DNA from: Megachile rotundata
Taxonomy: Eukaryota > Arthropoda > Insecta > Hymenoptera > Megachilidae
Reading direction: 5' to 3'
Length of the DNA: 64,000 nt
Assembly: GCF_050947335.1 (NCBI RefSeq)
Contig: NC_134989.1
Location: forward strand, 11,587,501-11,651,500
Below, piece after piece: positions 25,355 to 36,953 of the stretch. Numbering within the stretch: position 1 is the first letter of the stretch; each line of letters opens with the position of its first letter. The notes beneath the pieces were generated by a model. That model was not told where the DNA came from. It worked only from the letters and a program-made list of their open reading frames with translations, and made no database searches. The position numbers and the translations under genes are program-made.

Positions 25355-26804
25355 CTATACAATTCCATTCTTTGGAGGTGTAAATTTTACTAAACGAGTT
25401 AACATTGAGGTAATGCATGGAATTTGTTTCTGTTGATGCATAGTGATATTGTCAGGAGTATTTGATTCAAAATCAAGAGCAACTCTTTGACAAACAAAAG
25501 TAAGTAAAGTTAACAAATCATAGCGAGTACCGTTTTCACGTAATTCCATACATAATGCTTGCATGAACCATGAACCACGAGTGGTATTTCTCCATGAATA
25601 ATAACCTATATAATTAACATAGATTTTGATGAATTAAATATAATTAATTTCTTTCCAATATTTCGTGAAATTTACCTGGTATTGTTGAATAAGCAATTAA
25701 AATATCTGCTTGACATGGTATACGGTATGTCGAGGCTGGTTGACCATCAGTTTCAGTACGATCCTTTAGTGTTACTCCACTATCTAATTTATCCCCTTGA
25801 CAGGCTTGTATAAAAAATAATTTCGGTTTTCCAGCAAGTGTAGGACATCTTTCAGCCGTAAAGTAAGACCAAATTGAGTCAGGCTTGTAAGAAGTATCAT
25901 GAGCATAAAGTAATCCCATTTCTCCATGGCTTAAAACAGCTATAATTAGACAGTCGTGTTGAGAATGATCCATTCCAGCAACTGCAAAGGGAAAATACCA
26001 CTGTTAAAGTATGTTTAATGCATCTCTATCTATGTGTTAAAATATTAAACTTAACAAAGCACACATTTATTAAGTACCTCTTTCCAAAGTTTTCACTATA
26101 TCTCTATGTGCTGAATTATGAAAATCATTTACTTCAAAACCAAGATTTTTTAGTGTAGTAACAAGATTTTCACAATCCACATTTGTTCCACATCTTGGTT
26201 TAAGATGCGTAACAGTGAATACTTCGTGATTAAAAATGATAGCTAATCCACGTTTTGCATGATTCATGTTGTAATGAGTAGCGTAACGTTCTGTGGGTGC
26301 CGTTTGTATTGGACCCATAAGAGGGCTAACGCTATTTCTGAAAAATGAAAAAAAAAGTGCATGCATGTTCGTATCCGGGTTTAATTTACAAAATAATAAC
26401 TCAATATAATTAAAATAATTCAAAACTTGTGTGAGGTTTTATAGTATTAACAGCAACAAAGTGCAAGTGTATAATTACAACTTTGTCTTATGTTCTTTAT
26501 AGTTATTATTGTTTATTGTTAAAACAAAATATAATAAAAATAAAATTTATAACAAAAAATAGTCGTTATCAACTTGTTATAATAATAAATGTAACTCTAT
26601 TATATGGAAAACTAGACCTAAAAAGATAATATGTATCAATATGGAAAATAATGGACATATCATAATGGAATTGTTTGGAAATTGTATGGTTAAGATATGT
26701 ACTTTTCTAAGCTAATAAACATACCTAGAACATCCGAATGCATCTCCAACGTCATTACTAACTTGAATGCTACCATTTACAGCATCACTTTCCAAGGAAC
26801 ACAT
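25355..26804 (-). CDS. Effector caspase (drICE/DCP-1-like, insect caspase-1)
   Basis: Four exons (26804-26725, 26337-26078, 25981-25676, 25605-25355) give 298 codons. Caspases cleave proteins after Asp and execute apoptosis. The short prodomain of about 30 residues, without CARD or DED, marks an effector caspase. Landmarks in order are the large-subunit start KRGLAIIFNHE, the catalytic His in VLSHGEMG, the catalytic Cys in FFIQACQGDKLDSG, the inter-subunit cleavage segment TETDG, then the small-subunit RIPCQADILIAYSTIPG and GSWFMQALC, which form the substrate groove. All key residues are present. VGDA near the end of exon 1 is a candidate prodomain removal site. Orthology to Drice rather than Dcp-1 cannot be settled here. 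Confidence 0.95.
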
Positions 26805-27817
26805 GGCTGCGATTTAAATATGATTTTCACAGGGAATAGTTTCGTTGTAAAAATACTGAACACAGTTTACTGGCACAGCGGAACATGAATATGACGCACA
26901 CTAGAAACCTGCGTCATGACGCATATCCCTCTGGTTGATACGCATTGTAACTACATACACAATATATTTTTCGTTTCAAATTTTTCAGATACCATACATT
27001 ATATTTATTCTATAAATGTATAAATATAAACACAAAATTGATTTTACTAGTATTTATTTTTTATTTCATATACATTCTCTTTATTGCACAAATGAACATT
27101 AGAAACTTCGTAATTATTAATTCGAATGGAAAATTTGTATACAAAATTTTAATTCTGATATAAATTAATAGAATATAAATATTTACATCATGTACATATA
27201 TATGTTAAGTCTAAAAGTTTAATTAGTTTACATATTTTTTTTACAGTTCAACTAAATAATATACAATTTTCTTTCTCAGACTAAATGAATAACACTGTTA
27301 TGTCTGTTATTACTTAAAGTACATATACTTTATCTATGTTATTCGTATTATATTCTAATTGATATTTTTAATTTCTTTTCGTTTTTCTTCTTATTATTAG
27401 AGTAATTATATATATGGTTCATTAAAATAATTAAGTACATAAATCAATTCTATTTTTGAGGCAGTGAATCAATTATTAGACAGATTACTAAATCATAATT
27501 AGTCATTAATAATTAATTACTTCCAAAGTAGTAAGTCTAAAAAAATTTCAGGGATCAATGATATATATACAAACAGTTAATAAATAACAAATCGAAAAGT
27601 ACACTTAATAATGAATGTTCAAATAGATTTTTATGTCATAAGTTGTTTTGTTCTTGTCTTCAATTCAAAAGTAAAATCTTATTTAACTTTGTTTAAATAA
27701 ATAATAGTGACACATAAAGTTATCTACTAATTCCTTTCTATAGCATATATCATCTTCAATAATGGTATAAAGAAAAATAACTTGTAATTCAACTCCCTTG
27801 AAGTCTACTTTTGAATT
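26805..27817. other. Intergenic between caspase start and Sec6 stop
   Basis: 1.0 kb holding the caspase promoter on the right side of its ATG and the Sec6 3' UTR. Sequence beyond 27000 is extremely AT-rich. I see no gene or repeat. Confidence 0.5.
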
Positions 27818-30064
27818 TCAAGGTTTCCAACTGAGGAAGCTATCCTGTATAACTATTTGTTTAAATATACTATGTGTAAGAGATTGTGAAGTTTTACGAT
27901 TGCGTTGAGCTTCTAAGATATACGAAACTTTTTCTCTTGCTTCGCTACGAGAAATATCACCTCTAAGTCCCAGTAACCTAACCAAATGATCTTCAGTCAT
28001 GTCAGGATATTTTTCAACTAAGGAATGTAAATCAAGCGAAAGAATTTCAGAATCTTCGCAACGTAAAACTTCGGCAAGACGTTTGATTATTTCAAAAGGA
28101 GAATTGAAATTCCCTATTTTCGGCGCTATTCTGTCAAAAAAGTTCTTCAATTTATCTGCTTCTGTCATTATTTTTGAAGTACATGTTAAGCATTCATCAT
28201 ATGTTTTCAAAGATATTTTCCTCTGCAGCATAGCAGAAATGTAACGTTTTGCAATAAGATTTTGTGCTTCTGTAATCACATATTCAAAATTCTTTGGACA
28301 CAAATGATTGTAATCTTGGAAATAATCTTCCAAGGTTACACAAATGGTTTCTACTGGAATAGGAGATGATAACCATTTAGGAGTAATTAAATCTTGAAAC
28401 TGTAATTCCAAATCTAAGAAAGATTCTTCAAGTAGTATAGCTACTGCTTCATTTCGTAACTGCTGGTAATTTGATAATAAATTTTCAAATTTAACAGTAG
28501 CATCTCCACTAGCATTAGGAACCCAATAAAGCTGTTTCATTTGTTGTGCAAGTTCTGTGAACTGTAAACAATTATTAACAATTGTAATCATATGATGTGT
28601 AAAATAAGGTACTTGACTTCTATCTTCAAAATGTTTGCTTTTAAATTCTAATATTGCTTGTCTATACATAAATCCATATTTAATAACTTGCTCAATACAC
28701 AAAACTATAGCTTGGGCTGTTAATTCAGTACTAATAGTTTTAGTAACTTGGAGATTTTGATCAATCATTTGAAATATAATTACTGGTGCTGCTGTGTGAT
28801 AATATGCCTCTTGAGTACTTCCTTCTGGAAGTACACCACTCCACCAATCAACTTTTTCAGTTTCCAAAGTTTTCTTCATCCAATCTTCATAATTTTGGCA
28901 CATATTTTTTAGATACTTTTCTTGGAGATCACTTATAATTTCAGGATTTAATAAAGGACCAATATCGCTTGTATCAATATTTAATTCAGGATGTTGCATT
29001 AATTCTGGTCCAGTGTAAGTATTCATGATCCATGATAACAAAGAAACATATTCATTTCCTTCTAAGCCATTAGCAATTATGTCCTTTAAATGCAGAGATA
29101 AACTTGTATGATACATTTTAACAAAAGTTCTTACAATATTATACCAAGGTGGAAAACAAGGTTCACAAAGAGTTTTAACAACCCGTAAGTCTTCTAAAAT
29201 TAGAAGTCTTGTGAGTTCCAGATATCTAACCAACCACATTTTATTATCTGCTCTTTCTTCAACATGAGTCCCTTCAATTCTGTTAGCTACAGATTTCTCC
29301 AAAACTTTCATTGCCATATCTTTCCATTTCTTAGGTCTTCCTGGTGGCATGAATCCACTTTGCTTATGTCTTTGGATAGCAAAATGATCTGCCTTCTCTT
29401 CTCTCTCTATTATTCTTAAAGCTGTTACAATAACAGTAGGTTCTTTTCTCACTGTATTTAATGTTCGACTTAATACTAATCTAATTTGTTTTTCCATCAA
29501 TTGTGAGAGCATTTCAACATCTTCTAAATAAGCTTTTAACATAACAGTATCTGCTGGTGATTGATTTGGAAGTTTATGAAGTTCATAAAGCAAGTCATCT
29601 CTTGAATTTTCAAGATCCATAATGATTTGATGAGCATACAGAAGATTGCCCTGATTTATCCATTGTTTAGTCATTTCAACACTTTCAGGCAAAGTAAATG
29701 TATGCTTTAAATTCTCTTTAGCAGTAACATATTGTGAATGACGCATGTTTTCTTCTTGGACAGCTTGTAATTTTGCACTGAGTTCTGGAACTTGACTGAA
29801 TAACTTGCCAATATCATCTAAATCCTCTTTTATGGAAGCAATACTCTTTAAGGAACTTTGAAGTTGTTCGAAGCCAACACGAACCCCATCTAATTGACTT
29901 TGCATTGCAGTTTTGAGCATAGTTTCTACGGAAGCTTTCTTCCGAGTTATTCTACGTTTGTACATATCAATCTTTTCCAATTGACCTGGACGTTGCAACA
30001 AATTTGACACATATTTTGTTGCTCTTGCCTTAGCCTCTTCTTCCAACTTTTGCAAATCTTCCAT
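27818..30064 (-). CDS. Sec6: Exocyst complex component 3 (Sec6)
   Basis: One uninterrupted 748-codon frame, the normal length of Sec6/EXOC3. The coiled-coil N-terminus (MEDLQKLEEEAKARATKYVS, RPGQLEKIDMYKRRITRKKA) leads into helical CorEx-type bundles with conserved stretches such as FTLPESVEMTKQWI and REEKADHFAIQR. The C-terminal Sec6 domain spans about residues 250-730. Sec6 is a core exocyst subunit that tethers secretory vesicles at the plasma membrane. The complete lack of coding introns is unusual beside neighbours that each have four or more. The frame has no breaks, so it is either an old intron-loss locus or a functional retrocopy. The gene is head to head with the ENPP gene. Confidence 0.94.
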   Translation of the reverse strand: MEDLQKLEEEAKARATKYVSNLLQRPGQLEKIDMYKRRITRKKASVETMLKTAMQSQLDGVRVGFEQLQSSLKSIASIKEDLDDIGKLFSQVPELSAKLQAVQEENMRHSQYVTAKENLKHTFTLPESVEMTKQWINQGNLLYAHQIIMDLENSRDDLLYELHKLPNQSPADTVMLKAYLEDVEMLSQLMEKQIRLVLSRTLNTVRKEPTVIVTALRIIEREEKADHFAIQRHKQSGFMPPGRPKKWKDMAMKVLEKSVANRIEGTHVEERADNKMWLVRYLELTRLLILEDLRVVKTLCEPCFPPWYNIVRTFVKMYHTSLSLHLKDIIANGLEGNEYVSLLSWIMNTYTGPELMQHPELNIDTSDIGPLLNPEIISDLQEKYLKNMCQNYEDWMKKTLETEKVDWWSGVLPEGSTQEAYYHTAAPVIIFQMIDQNLQVTKTISTELTAQAIVLCIEQVIKYGFMYRQAILEFKSKHFEDRSQVPYFTHHMITIVNNCLQFTELAQQMKQLYWVPNASGDATVKFENLLSNYQQLRNEAVAILLEESFLDLELQFQDLITPKWLSSPIPVETICVTLEDYFQDYNHLCPKNFEYVITEAQNLIAKRYISAMLQRKISLKTYDECLTCTSKIMTEADKLKNFFDRIAPKIGNFNSPFEIIKRLAEVLRCEDSEILSLDLHSLVEKYPDMTEDHLVRLLGLRGDISRSEAREKVSYILEAQRNRKTSQSLTHSIFKQIVIQDSFLSWKP

Positions 30065-30810
30065 TTTTAAAATCGCTTAGTTAAGTTACAACCTATTACA
30101 AAATTAGTGTTTATAAAAGAAGTAATAGTTATAACAATTCTTCTTGGACTACTTAACAATCGCTTAAAAAGAAAACATGAAAAGATTATTTTGACATTTG
30201 TAGAATTTTGATTAGGCATGTATTTTTAAGATACGTTTACATAGAACATCTTGTGATTCGATATGCTGTATGTACATGAAAGGGAACCCTAATAGACAAT
30301 GCTCAAATTTGATTGATTACTTTTTCTCATATATTTACATCTTTCGTTTCCATGTAAATATAAAGTAATAATGATTTTTTTTTACGCATGCATTACATCA
30401 TTTAAAAAATATAAAAATATAGAAATTTCAAACTTAAAAATTTAGGAATTCAAGGATTTTTAATTTTCAATTCGGAGTTGCAAATTTTAAAAAACTACCA
30501 TCTGGTAATGTGTAGTTCGCTAATCCTTAGGGTGTGTAATTTGGTGGTATTTTGAAAGAGACAATTTCCGACAATGTGTAGACGTGTCGATGATAGTATT
30601 ATGTGATGTACCTGAATTTAAGAGTAGTATATTTTAATTGAAAGGAGTATTACATCTGTGAGAATTTTTGATAATCAGATGATTCTAATTGTAAATTTAC
30701 ATCGGACAAAGGTTATCACGAGACATTTTTAAAACGATGGACGAAATAGTATAATAGACGCGAATTAATCGAGATATTTCTTCCTGTCAAAAGACCAATA
30801 TACATTTGTA
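30065..30810. promoter_or_regulatory. Divergent intergenic region Sec6 / ENPP
   Basis: 746 bp between two outward-facing starts. It must hold both promoters and the 5' UTRs. No TATA box or other strong element is evident. Confidence 0.4.
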
Positions 30811-32828
30811 ATGTATTCTACAAGCATGTTGACATTAATGCTTATAATATTACTTAATGTCCAGGATGGATTAATGGTGTCACAACATCCAAAATTATTA
30901 GTGGTATCGTATGATGCATTTAGGTATGTTTCATGACCTTATTCTTCTGGAATGTTGAAGATATAAATTCACTTAACATTGGATCTTTTGTATTTTACAG
31001 ATATGACTACTTTAATAGAAATTTAACGCCTTTTATGAATAAACTGAAACATGAGGGCACATACGTAGATTATATGATGAATGTGTTCGTTACAAAAACA
31101 TTTCCTAACCACCATACAATGGCCACAGGATTTTATGCAGAAACACATGGAGTTGTAGACAATGAATTTTATGACCCTGCTTCAGGAAACACGACAAATT
31201 ATGATCTATATCATTATAATAATAACATACTTCCTATTTGGGTATGTAAAGAACAATCTTCAATATTATATATATATATGTGTGTGATAATATTTCTTAC
31301 AAAAGTATTTTTATACTCCTATGGACAATAGACTGTTAATCAGAAACATGGTGCTCAAAGAAGAAGTGGTACAATGATGTGGCCTGGTAGTAGTTATGAA
31401 TATCAAGGAATTACACCAACATTTTCGCAGGTTTATACTTTTCACTACTAAATTCCAAATATAAACATTTTAAATGTAATAATTTAGTAATTCATAATTT
31501 TATTAGAATTTTAATAGAACCATTTCTTGGGAAGATCGAATAGATGCTTTAATATCGTGGTTTGTTCACCCTATACGTCCAATCAATTTTGGAATACTAT
31601 ATATTGAAGAACCAGATTATCATGGTCATTTTGTTGGAATAAATGGACCTGAATTTGATAATATTCTTAGAAAATTGGACAATATAACAAAGTATTTGCA
31701 TGATAGAATAGAATATCATGGTCTACATGACCTTAATATTGTTCATTTAAGTGATCATGGAATGGCACCTGTCAAATTAGACAGAATAATAGACTTAACA
31801 AAATATATTAATAGTTCGGACTATAAATTTGTTGGTACTTCACCAGGTTTACATATTTTCCCTAATCCTGGTATGTTGATTAAATATGTAAAGCTGTATT
31901 CAGTTAAAGAAAACACATTTCAAATAATTTGTTTTGTGTAGGCAAAGAAGACATAATTTATCAGTCGTTAAAACAAGCTGCAGAGAAAACAATGACTTTT
32001 AAAGTATATAAAAGAGAGGAAATTCCTAAGAAGTATCATTATGGAAATAATACACGTGTTGGTCCTATATTTGTCATTGCTGAAGTTGGATATGCATTTC
32101 AAAATCTTCTTGATGCTATAGAATTTTATAAGAAGAAATTTAATATTACAGGTATTTGTTTATAATACACGATTTCGAATAATGAAACGAACACGTTTAA
32201 AAATATAAATTTTTTAGTAAATGGTGATTCGGAATTTGGTCTTCATGGTTATGATAATGGGGCAGTAGAAATGCATCCTTTCTTTTTTGCGAAAGGTCCT
32301 GCATTTATGCCAAAATGTAAATTGGAGCCTTTTAACAACTTAGATTTATTCCCCTTATTTTGTAAGATACTTGATTTAGAGTGTCCTCCGGTAAATGGTA
32401 CTTTATCACATCTAACTAAGTGTCTTAAGAAACATCAACAGGATGTTACAATTATTGCTTATCGAATGATATGTAAGTGAAAATTGTACAGTATTTCTTA
32501 TGGTTGCTATAGTATTCGTTATAAATATTTGTTTCTAATTTAAGTTGTAGCTACTTCTATTTCTATGACAATGGTTGCAATCATAGGAGCACTTGAACTG
32601 TTCTATATTAGAAAAAGACGATTAGGAATACAAAATTACAGGTAAATAAGAGTACAATACTTCCTTTTTTCTAACATTTGTAAATATACTAATTAATTTG
32701 ATAATGTAGCAAGTATTTATGAAAATATTGTTTGTACTTTTGGATTTAAAAAATGGAATCTAGAGAGTATTATAATAATACTATTGATATTTTAATTTTT
32801 CAGGAGATATTATTCAGTGGATGGATAA
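30811..32828 (+). CDS. Ectonucleotide pyrophosphatase/phosphodiesterase, ENPP4/5-like, membrane anchored
   Basis: Eight exons (30811-30923, 31001-31241, 31332-31430, 31507-31870, 31942-32151, 32218-32472, 32545-32641, 32804-32828) give 467 codons. It starts with a signal peptide (MLTLMLIILLNVQDG). The zinc-binding and nucleophile motifs of the alkaline-phosphatase fold are intact: VVSYDAFRYDY, the nucleophile Thr in VTKTFPNHHTMATG, EEPDYHGH, LSDHGM and GLHGYDN. A single C-terminal membrane span (about TSISMTMVAIIGALELFYI) is followed by RKRR and a short cytosolic tail, so it is a type I ectoenzyme. Family members hydrolyse phosphodiester or pyrophosphate bonds of extracellular nucleotides or choline lipids. 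The exact substrate cannot be read here. Several NxT/NxS sites (N-R-T, N-I-T, N-S-S, N-G-T) suggest glycosylation. Confidence 0.92.
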
Positions 32829-33555
32829 TATATATAAATAATGTAAAACAACAAGTAATATGTATACTGTATACATTTTATTATATTATATATAATAACG
32901 AAATAAGTAACGAAAAATAATTTTAAAGAAATAACATAATAAAAAGATAGCATGATGATAAAAAATAAATAAAACAAATATTAGTTCGGTTTTTTTTTAT
33001 ATGTGAAGTCTTATCTTCCGTTTTAGTACAGAAAGTAACAAAGTGTTTTAGAAGAAATTTATAGTATGTTGAAATAATTGATAGTATAATTAGTTATAAT
33101 TATGTCGTAACGTGATATTTAAAATTATGTAAAAGAATACAAAAGTAATTATAATCTAGTAAAATGTGCACGAAAAATTTTAATCATTCAGTTACATAAT
33201 GAAAACTTATTTAACAAATAACAAGACCTCAGTTTCTCATTTATATGTCAATAAATAAATACTTTAAATAAAAAAGATACTTCCCAATACATCTACTCTT
33301 TCTAACGTTAGTATAAAAAGTAATCAGATCCGACTTTTTGTTTTTAGAAGAATACTGGAAGATTTGGAAGCGCAATACCATTTGGACGAAAGTTGCAATA
33401 TTGAAAATGTTTCTTGCAAGTAAATTTCCAAAGATTTATTTTCAATTTTTTTCTGCTTTTGTTCCATTTTCACGAGGGATTGCTTTCTGTGTGCAAAAGA
33501 AAGAAAACACTGAAAATTTTGAAGTATAAGTGAATATTAATAATCTGTTTCTCTT
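32829..33555. other. Intergenic, 3' of ENPP
   Basis: AT-rich. The first 110 bp include AATAAA-type signals likely to end the ENPP transcript. I see no gene. A 63-codon frame at 33338 has no supporting feature. Confidence 0.5.
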
Positions 33556-34600
33556 TTCAGATCAAACCATTTTCCAGATTTATTTATAATTTCATGTCAT
33601 ACGAAGAGTAGACATTCAAATGAGCGTAAAGGAAGCATTAAGTATAGGAAATCTTTTTTTCACTATAGGTGACATATACATCATATGTTACACTATTAAA
33701 CACATATAAATGAGAAAATATTTCTGTGATAAAACGAACAGTTTGATATTTCTTGATCACTCTTAAAATAGTGTACATAAATTCAAGAATGATCATTATT
33801 AATTCATGTATTAGATATACACATTTTCATGAATGTCCATGCAATACTTAGTATATGTACTTTTTATTCCCTTGCATTCTACATGATACTCATTACAATA
33901 AATGTAAGTTATGTATAGAATAGGAAATTTACAAACTACAAATTGATTTTTGGATTTGTAGTATCATTCACAGTATAATTTTTGAAAGATTTTCAAGATT
34001 ATTTATTCTATTTCGCTGTTATAGGAGATCATGATCATGTGTTATAAAATTGTTTACAATTCGGTATTATCTTTACGATACATATACACATATGGTATAG
34101 TATCCATTTATAATAGTGACTTTCATTATAATAGTTCAATATAATAGTGACCAATTTCACTATGATAAAGTAGTTAAATAAAATCAAACAATGTAATTAA
34201 CAAGCACCGTATTACTTTAGGTACTAGAACATAACATAATTTATCCTACTTGACAAAATATTGTACAAAATCGAATGTATCTTGATCATGCACCAATTGT
34301 GTAACAATTCACATGTAAATATATCGAATATGTAAATATATGCCATTATAGAAAAATGATTCTGCTTTCTTATATTTTTAACAACATGTATTTTAGGATT
34401 TTATAATTTAAACGACATTAGCAACTTTGTTGAGTTCGAGTGGAGTGGAATGATTAAAAAACAAGTCAGACAATACTAGTTATGTCATTGCCGGATGACA
34501 CTATCTTGTTTGGCGCATATCAATGATACTTATACCGTCATCCAAGTATCAATTATCTATATCCAATCGTACGAGAAATGTTACTTTTTATTGTTAGTAC
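33556..34600. repeat. Duplicated protease 3' flank, copy 1
   Basis: Near-identical to 45289-46290, which lies downstream of protease A. It begins at the shared AACCATTTTTCAGATTTATT-like stretch and continues for about 1 kb to GTATCAATTATCTATATCCA. Part of the same block recurs at 58255 after protease D and a diverged part near 37190. A protease 3' flank without a protease beside it implies that a gene copy once preceded this point. Confidence 0.8.
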
Positions 34601-35167
34601 CGTCACAGATGTTTGGTTCCATTTATTAAGTTTGCAAGCAGGTGATTCAAATATGGAACCTTCAAATTCGAAAATTGTTAAATTCTGAAACTTAAAATTT
34701 AAAAAATTATAAAATCGTATAATATAAATAATTTTGTAATTGTTTAATAATTTCTGTTTATATGGTCTTGATTAATTATTTAAAAAATTCGATATAATTT
34801 TCATAGTATGCATTCCGATTGCAGACAATTCGGAAGTGACCTTAATCGATCTTTCGCAATACAAATTTTCTGACATGAAATCCAGTATTTTACTAAACTT
34901 GCGACATCAGAACAAGTATATTTTCCTCCTCTGTTTCATCTGATGTAAATTTTATTAACTAAGAATATACCTCTAGGATTGCATCAGCCATCTTTACAGA
35001 AACTGTAAGATTAATGTAAAACACCTTTAATGAGAAGTATTCAGTTTGTACTTGATCGGGCAACAGTAAGGATCGCGGAAATAGGTATATCCGCAAGTCT
35101 TGTAAAAATCATTAAACTTATCGAATACAGCAAAATTGAATTAATTTTGTTGTCGTTGTTACAGAAG

Positions 35168-35359
35168 ATGACTACAGTCAAAATGTTATTCATATGTTTA
35201 ACATTAAGTACTTTACTGTGTCCAGAAATGGTTTCTACAGTGTTTGCTCAAGATTTGTTTCTGAGGAAACAGGACAAGTGTTCTTTTTTAAACGACGCCT
35301 CTTGTAGGACACATCGTGTCAAAAGACAATTCTTTGGTATATTTTATAAAACAAAATAA
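35168..35359 (+). CDS. Short secreted ORF made by read-through of the relic protease signal exon (uncertain)
   Basis: 63 codons starting at 35168. Residues 1-28 form a good signal peptide (hydrophobic core MLFICLTLSTLLC, cleavage near VFAQ). The remaining 35 residues contain two Cys and a basic VKR site followed by QFFGIFYKTK. The tail frame is repeated at about 46289-46395 (FLNDASCRTHRVKR conserved), where the signal exon is missing. Differences between the two tails include three silent ones (GCC/GCA, TCT/TCG, ACA/ACT) and four replacements. It may be a new small secreted peptide that reused a protease leader, or simply decay. I do not recognise the tail. Confidence 0.3.
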   Translation: MTTVKMLFICLTLSTLLCPEMVSTVFAQDLFLRKQDKCSFLNDASCRTHRVKRQFFGIFYKTK

Positions 35360-35469
35360 ATTTTTATATTATATTACCACGTGCTACGTGTCACATTACT
35401 TCACTACTCGTTATATTGCCCAGATTTCTAAGAATGTTTCTCTCCGTAACAGTGTAACGCGGTAAAACC

Positions 35470-35800
35470 ACTGCTATGATAATTTGGAAGAATGTGCAAA
35501 TTCACACGAATGCGAAATAAGTAGAAATGTAAAAGGCGATTAATCATGCTCGCAAATAGAGAAATGGCTGTTATGGATTTTCCATCAGCTGCTCAATATT
35601 TTAACTAGAAAATTAAGCAATCTATGACGCTAGTTCGAAAGGTCCGAACCAAAGATGGAGGTCAAGAAGTGTCAGCAACTATCATGCATCACATACACTG
35701 CTTCTTTCGTGTTCCATTTGTTGTGCAATTCAGATCTCACTTGATAAATGATCTGATTCATTCTGGACCAAAGATCAAATAAAATTTCTATCTTGCAAAT
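35470..35800. repeat. Dispersed local repeat X, copy 1
   Basis: A block containing AAATGGCTGTTATGG, TTTTAACTAGAAAATTAAGC, CTATGACGCTAGTT and CCAAAGATGGAGGTCAAGAA. It recurs in intron 1 of protease A (41310-41670) and before protease B (46500-46800). In copies E and A it lies downstream of exon 1, so it is probably ancestral intron-1 sequence. No coding sense. Confidence 0.75.
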
Positions 35801-35802
35801 TA

Positions 35803-36387
35803 TTAGGTGTACAAATGAATAATCCAAATTATTTTAAGCTGTTATAAAATTAATGCATTTGGTGGGATATCAAGGGCGTGCTCTACTATGAGTTGTTAGA
35901 ACCAGGTGAAACAGTTACTGCAGATTGCTACCAGCGACAATTAATCTGCTTGAGTCAAGCATTGGAAAGAAAACGACCGTATACTGGCAAAGGAGAACGA
36001 CCAGTGAAACTGTTGCACGACAACGCGAGGCCACATATTGCTTCCAATACAAAAGATGTCATAATGAGTCTTGGATAGGATGTTTTGCAGCACCCGGCAT
36101 ATTCACCGGACACTGCTCCGTCAGATTATCACCTATTCCGGTCGATGCAACACGCCTTATCTGATATGCACTTCCAATCAGTGGACGAGATCCGAAAATG
36201 CCTTGACGACTTCATCGCGTCTAAAGACGTAACATTCTTCCGAGATGAAATTCATCAGCTACCAGAAAGATGGCTTAAAGTTATAGAAAGAAATGGCGAC
36301 TACTTTGATTGAACAATTCAATTTAGTGACTTTTAAAATAAACCTTGAATGAAGCAGAAAAATTGGATTATTCATTTGTATACCTAA
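35803..36387 (+). mobile_element. Internally deleted mariner-family transposon
   Basis: A 585-bp element with inverted ends of about 27 bp (TTAGGTGTACAAATGAATAA at the left, complement at 36361-36387) and TA target duplications at 35801-35802 and 36388-36389. Codons from 35860 to 36312 are the C-terminal half of a mariner transposase: WWDIKGVLYYELL, the second catalytic Asp in LLHDNARPH, the third in YSPDTAPSDYHLF, ending ERNGDYFD-stop. The N-terminal DNA-binding half and first catalytic Asp are deleted. A TAG at 36076 replaces the Trp expected before DVL. The element is non-autonomous. The paralogous site near 46804 is empty. Confidence 0.93.
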
Positions 36388-36953
36388 TATTTTCTACTAA
36401 AATTTGAAACATCGTTTCAAACATCGTGATTGATAGCAGCTCCAAAATAACATAATTTATTTATTATAATTCAAGTTCGTGACACGCAATTGGAAATTCC
36501 TTCACCCTGAATTACTTTCCTTATTACGAAATATCATTATTTTGCATCAAAACAAATTAAGATCGAAAGTCACACATAATGTATAATTCGCTTTGAATTA
36601 CATCGAGGAAATATTATCAGAATCTTGATCAAAACTGAAACTTTCAGACAGAAACTTTGTCATGCAACGTTTAAAAACTCGATAAAATCCAGAAGCACAT
36701 ATATTCAAATAGTTACATCAGACATTAAATTATTCGAATGATCTGAATTAATCACACAAAATAATTCGGAGCGAGAAGGTTCTCCTCTAATTCTTCATAA
36801 TTTTGTAAGGTGATAGTGGAGGACCTTTGATGTTGTCGCCTTCAATATTCTTCTATCAAATCGGAGTAATTTCGTACAGTTACAAATGAATATGCCGGTG
36901 TCTACACCAGAGTCACCGAATTCCTGGATTTCATTATCTCCGCGGTGCAGTAA

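Larger units (their letters stand above)
35165..36953 (+). pseudogene. Decayed CLIP serine protease copy E (exon 1 and exon 6 remnants)
   Basis: Two fragments in the correct order match the intact proteases. At 35165-35249 a signal-peptide exon follows an acceptor (GTTGTTACAG); its frame (MLFICLTLSTLLCPEMVS) aligns with exon 1 of copies A-D. The donor is changed from G-GT to G-AT. At 36809-36953 lies exon 6 with GDSGGPLML. Its acceptor reads TAA instead of TAG, and a small deletion after SYSYK breaks the frame before the YTRV/FLDFII end. The intron before it still matches intron 5 of the live copies from about 36650. Exons 2-5 are gone, and a mariner sits between the fragments. No protein with protease activity can be made. 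Confidence 0.85.

Noticed and set aside
33338..33529. 63-codon frame after the ENPP gene
   Set aside because: AT-rich noise length; no homologue or gene structure recognised.
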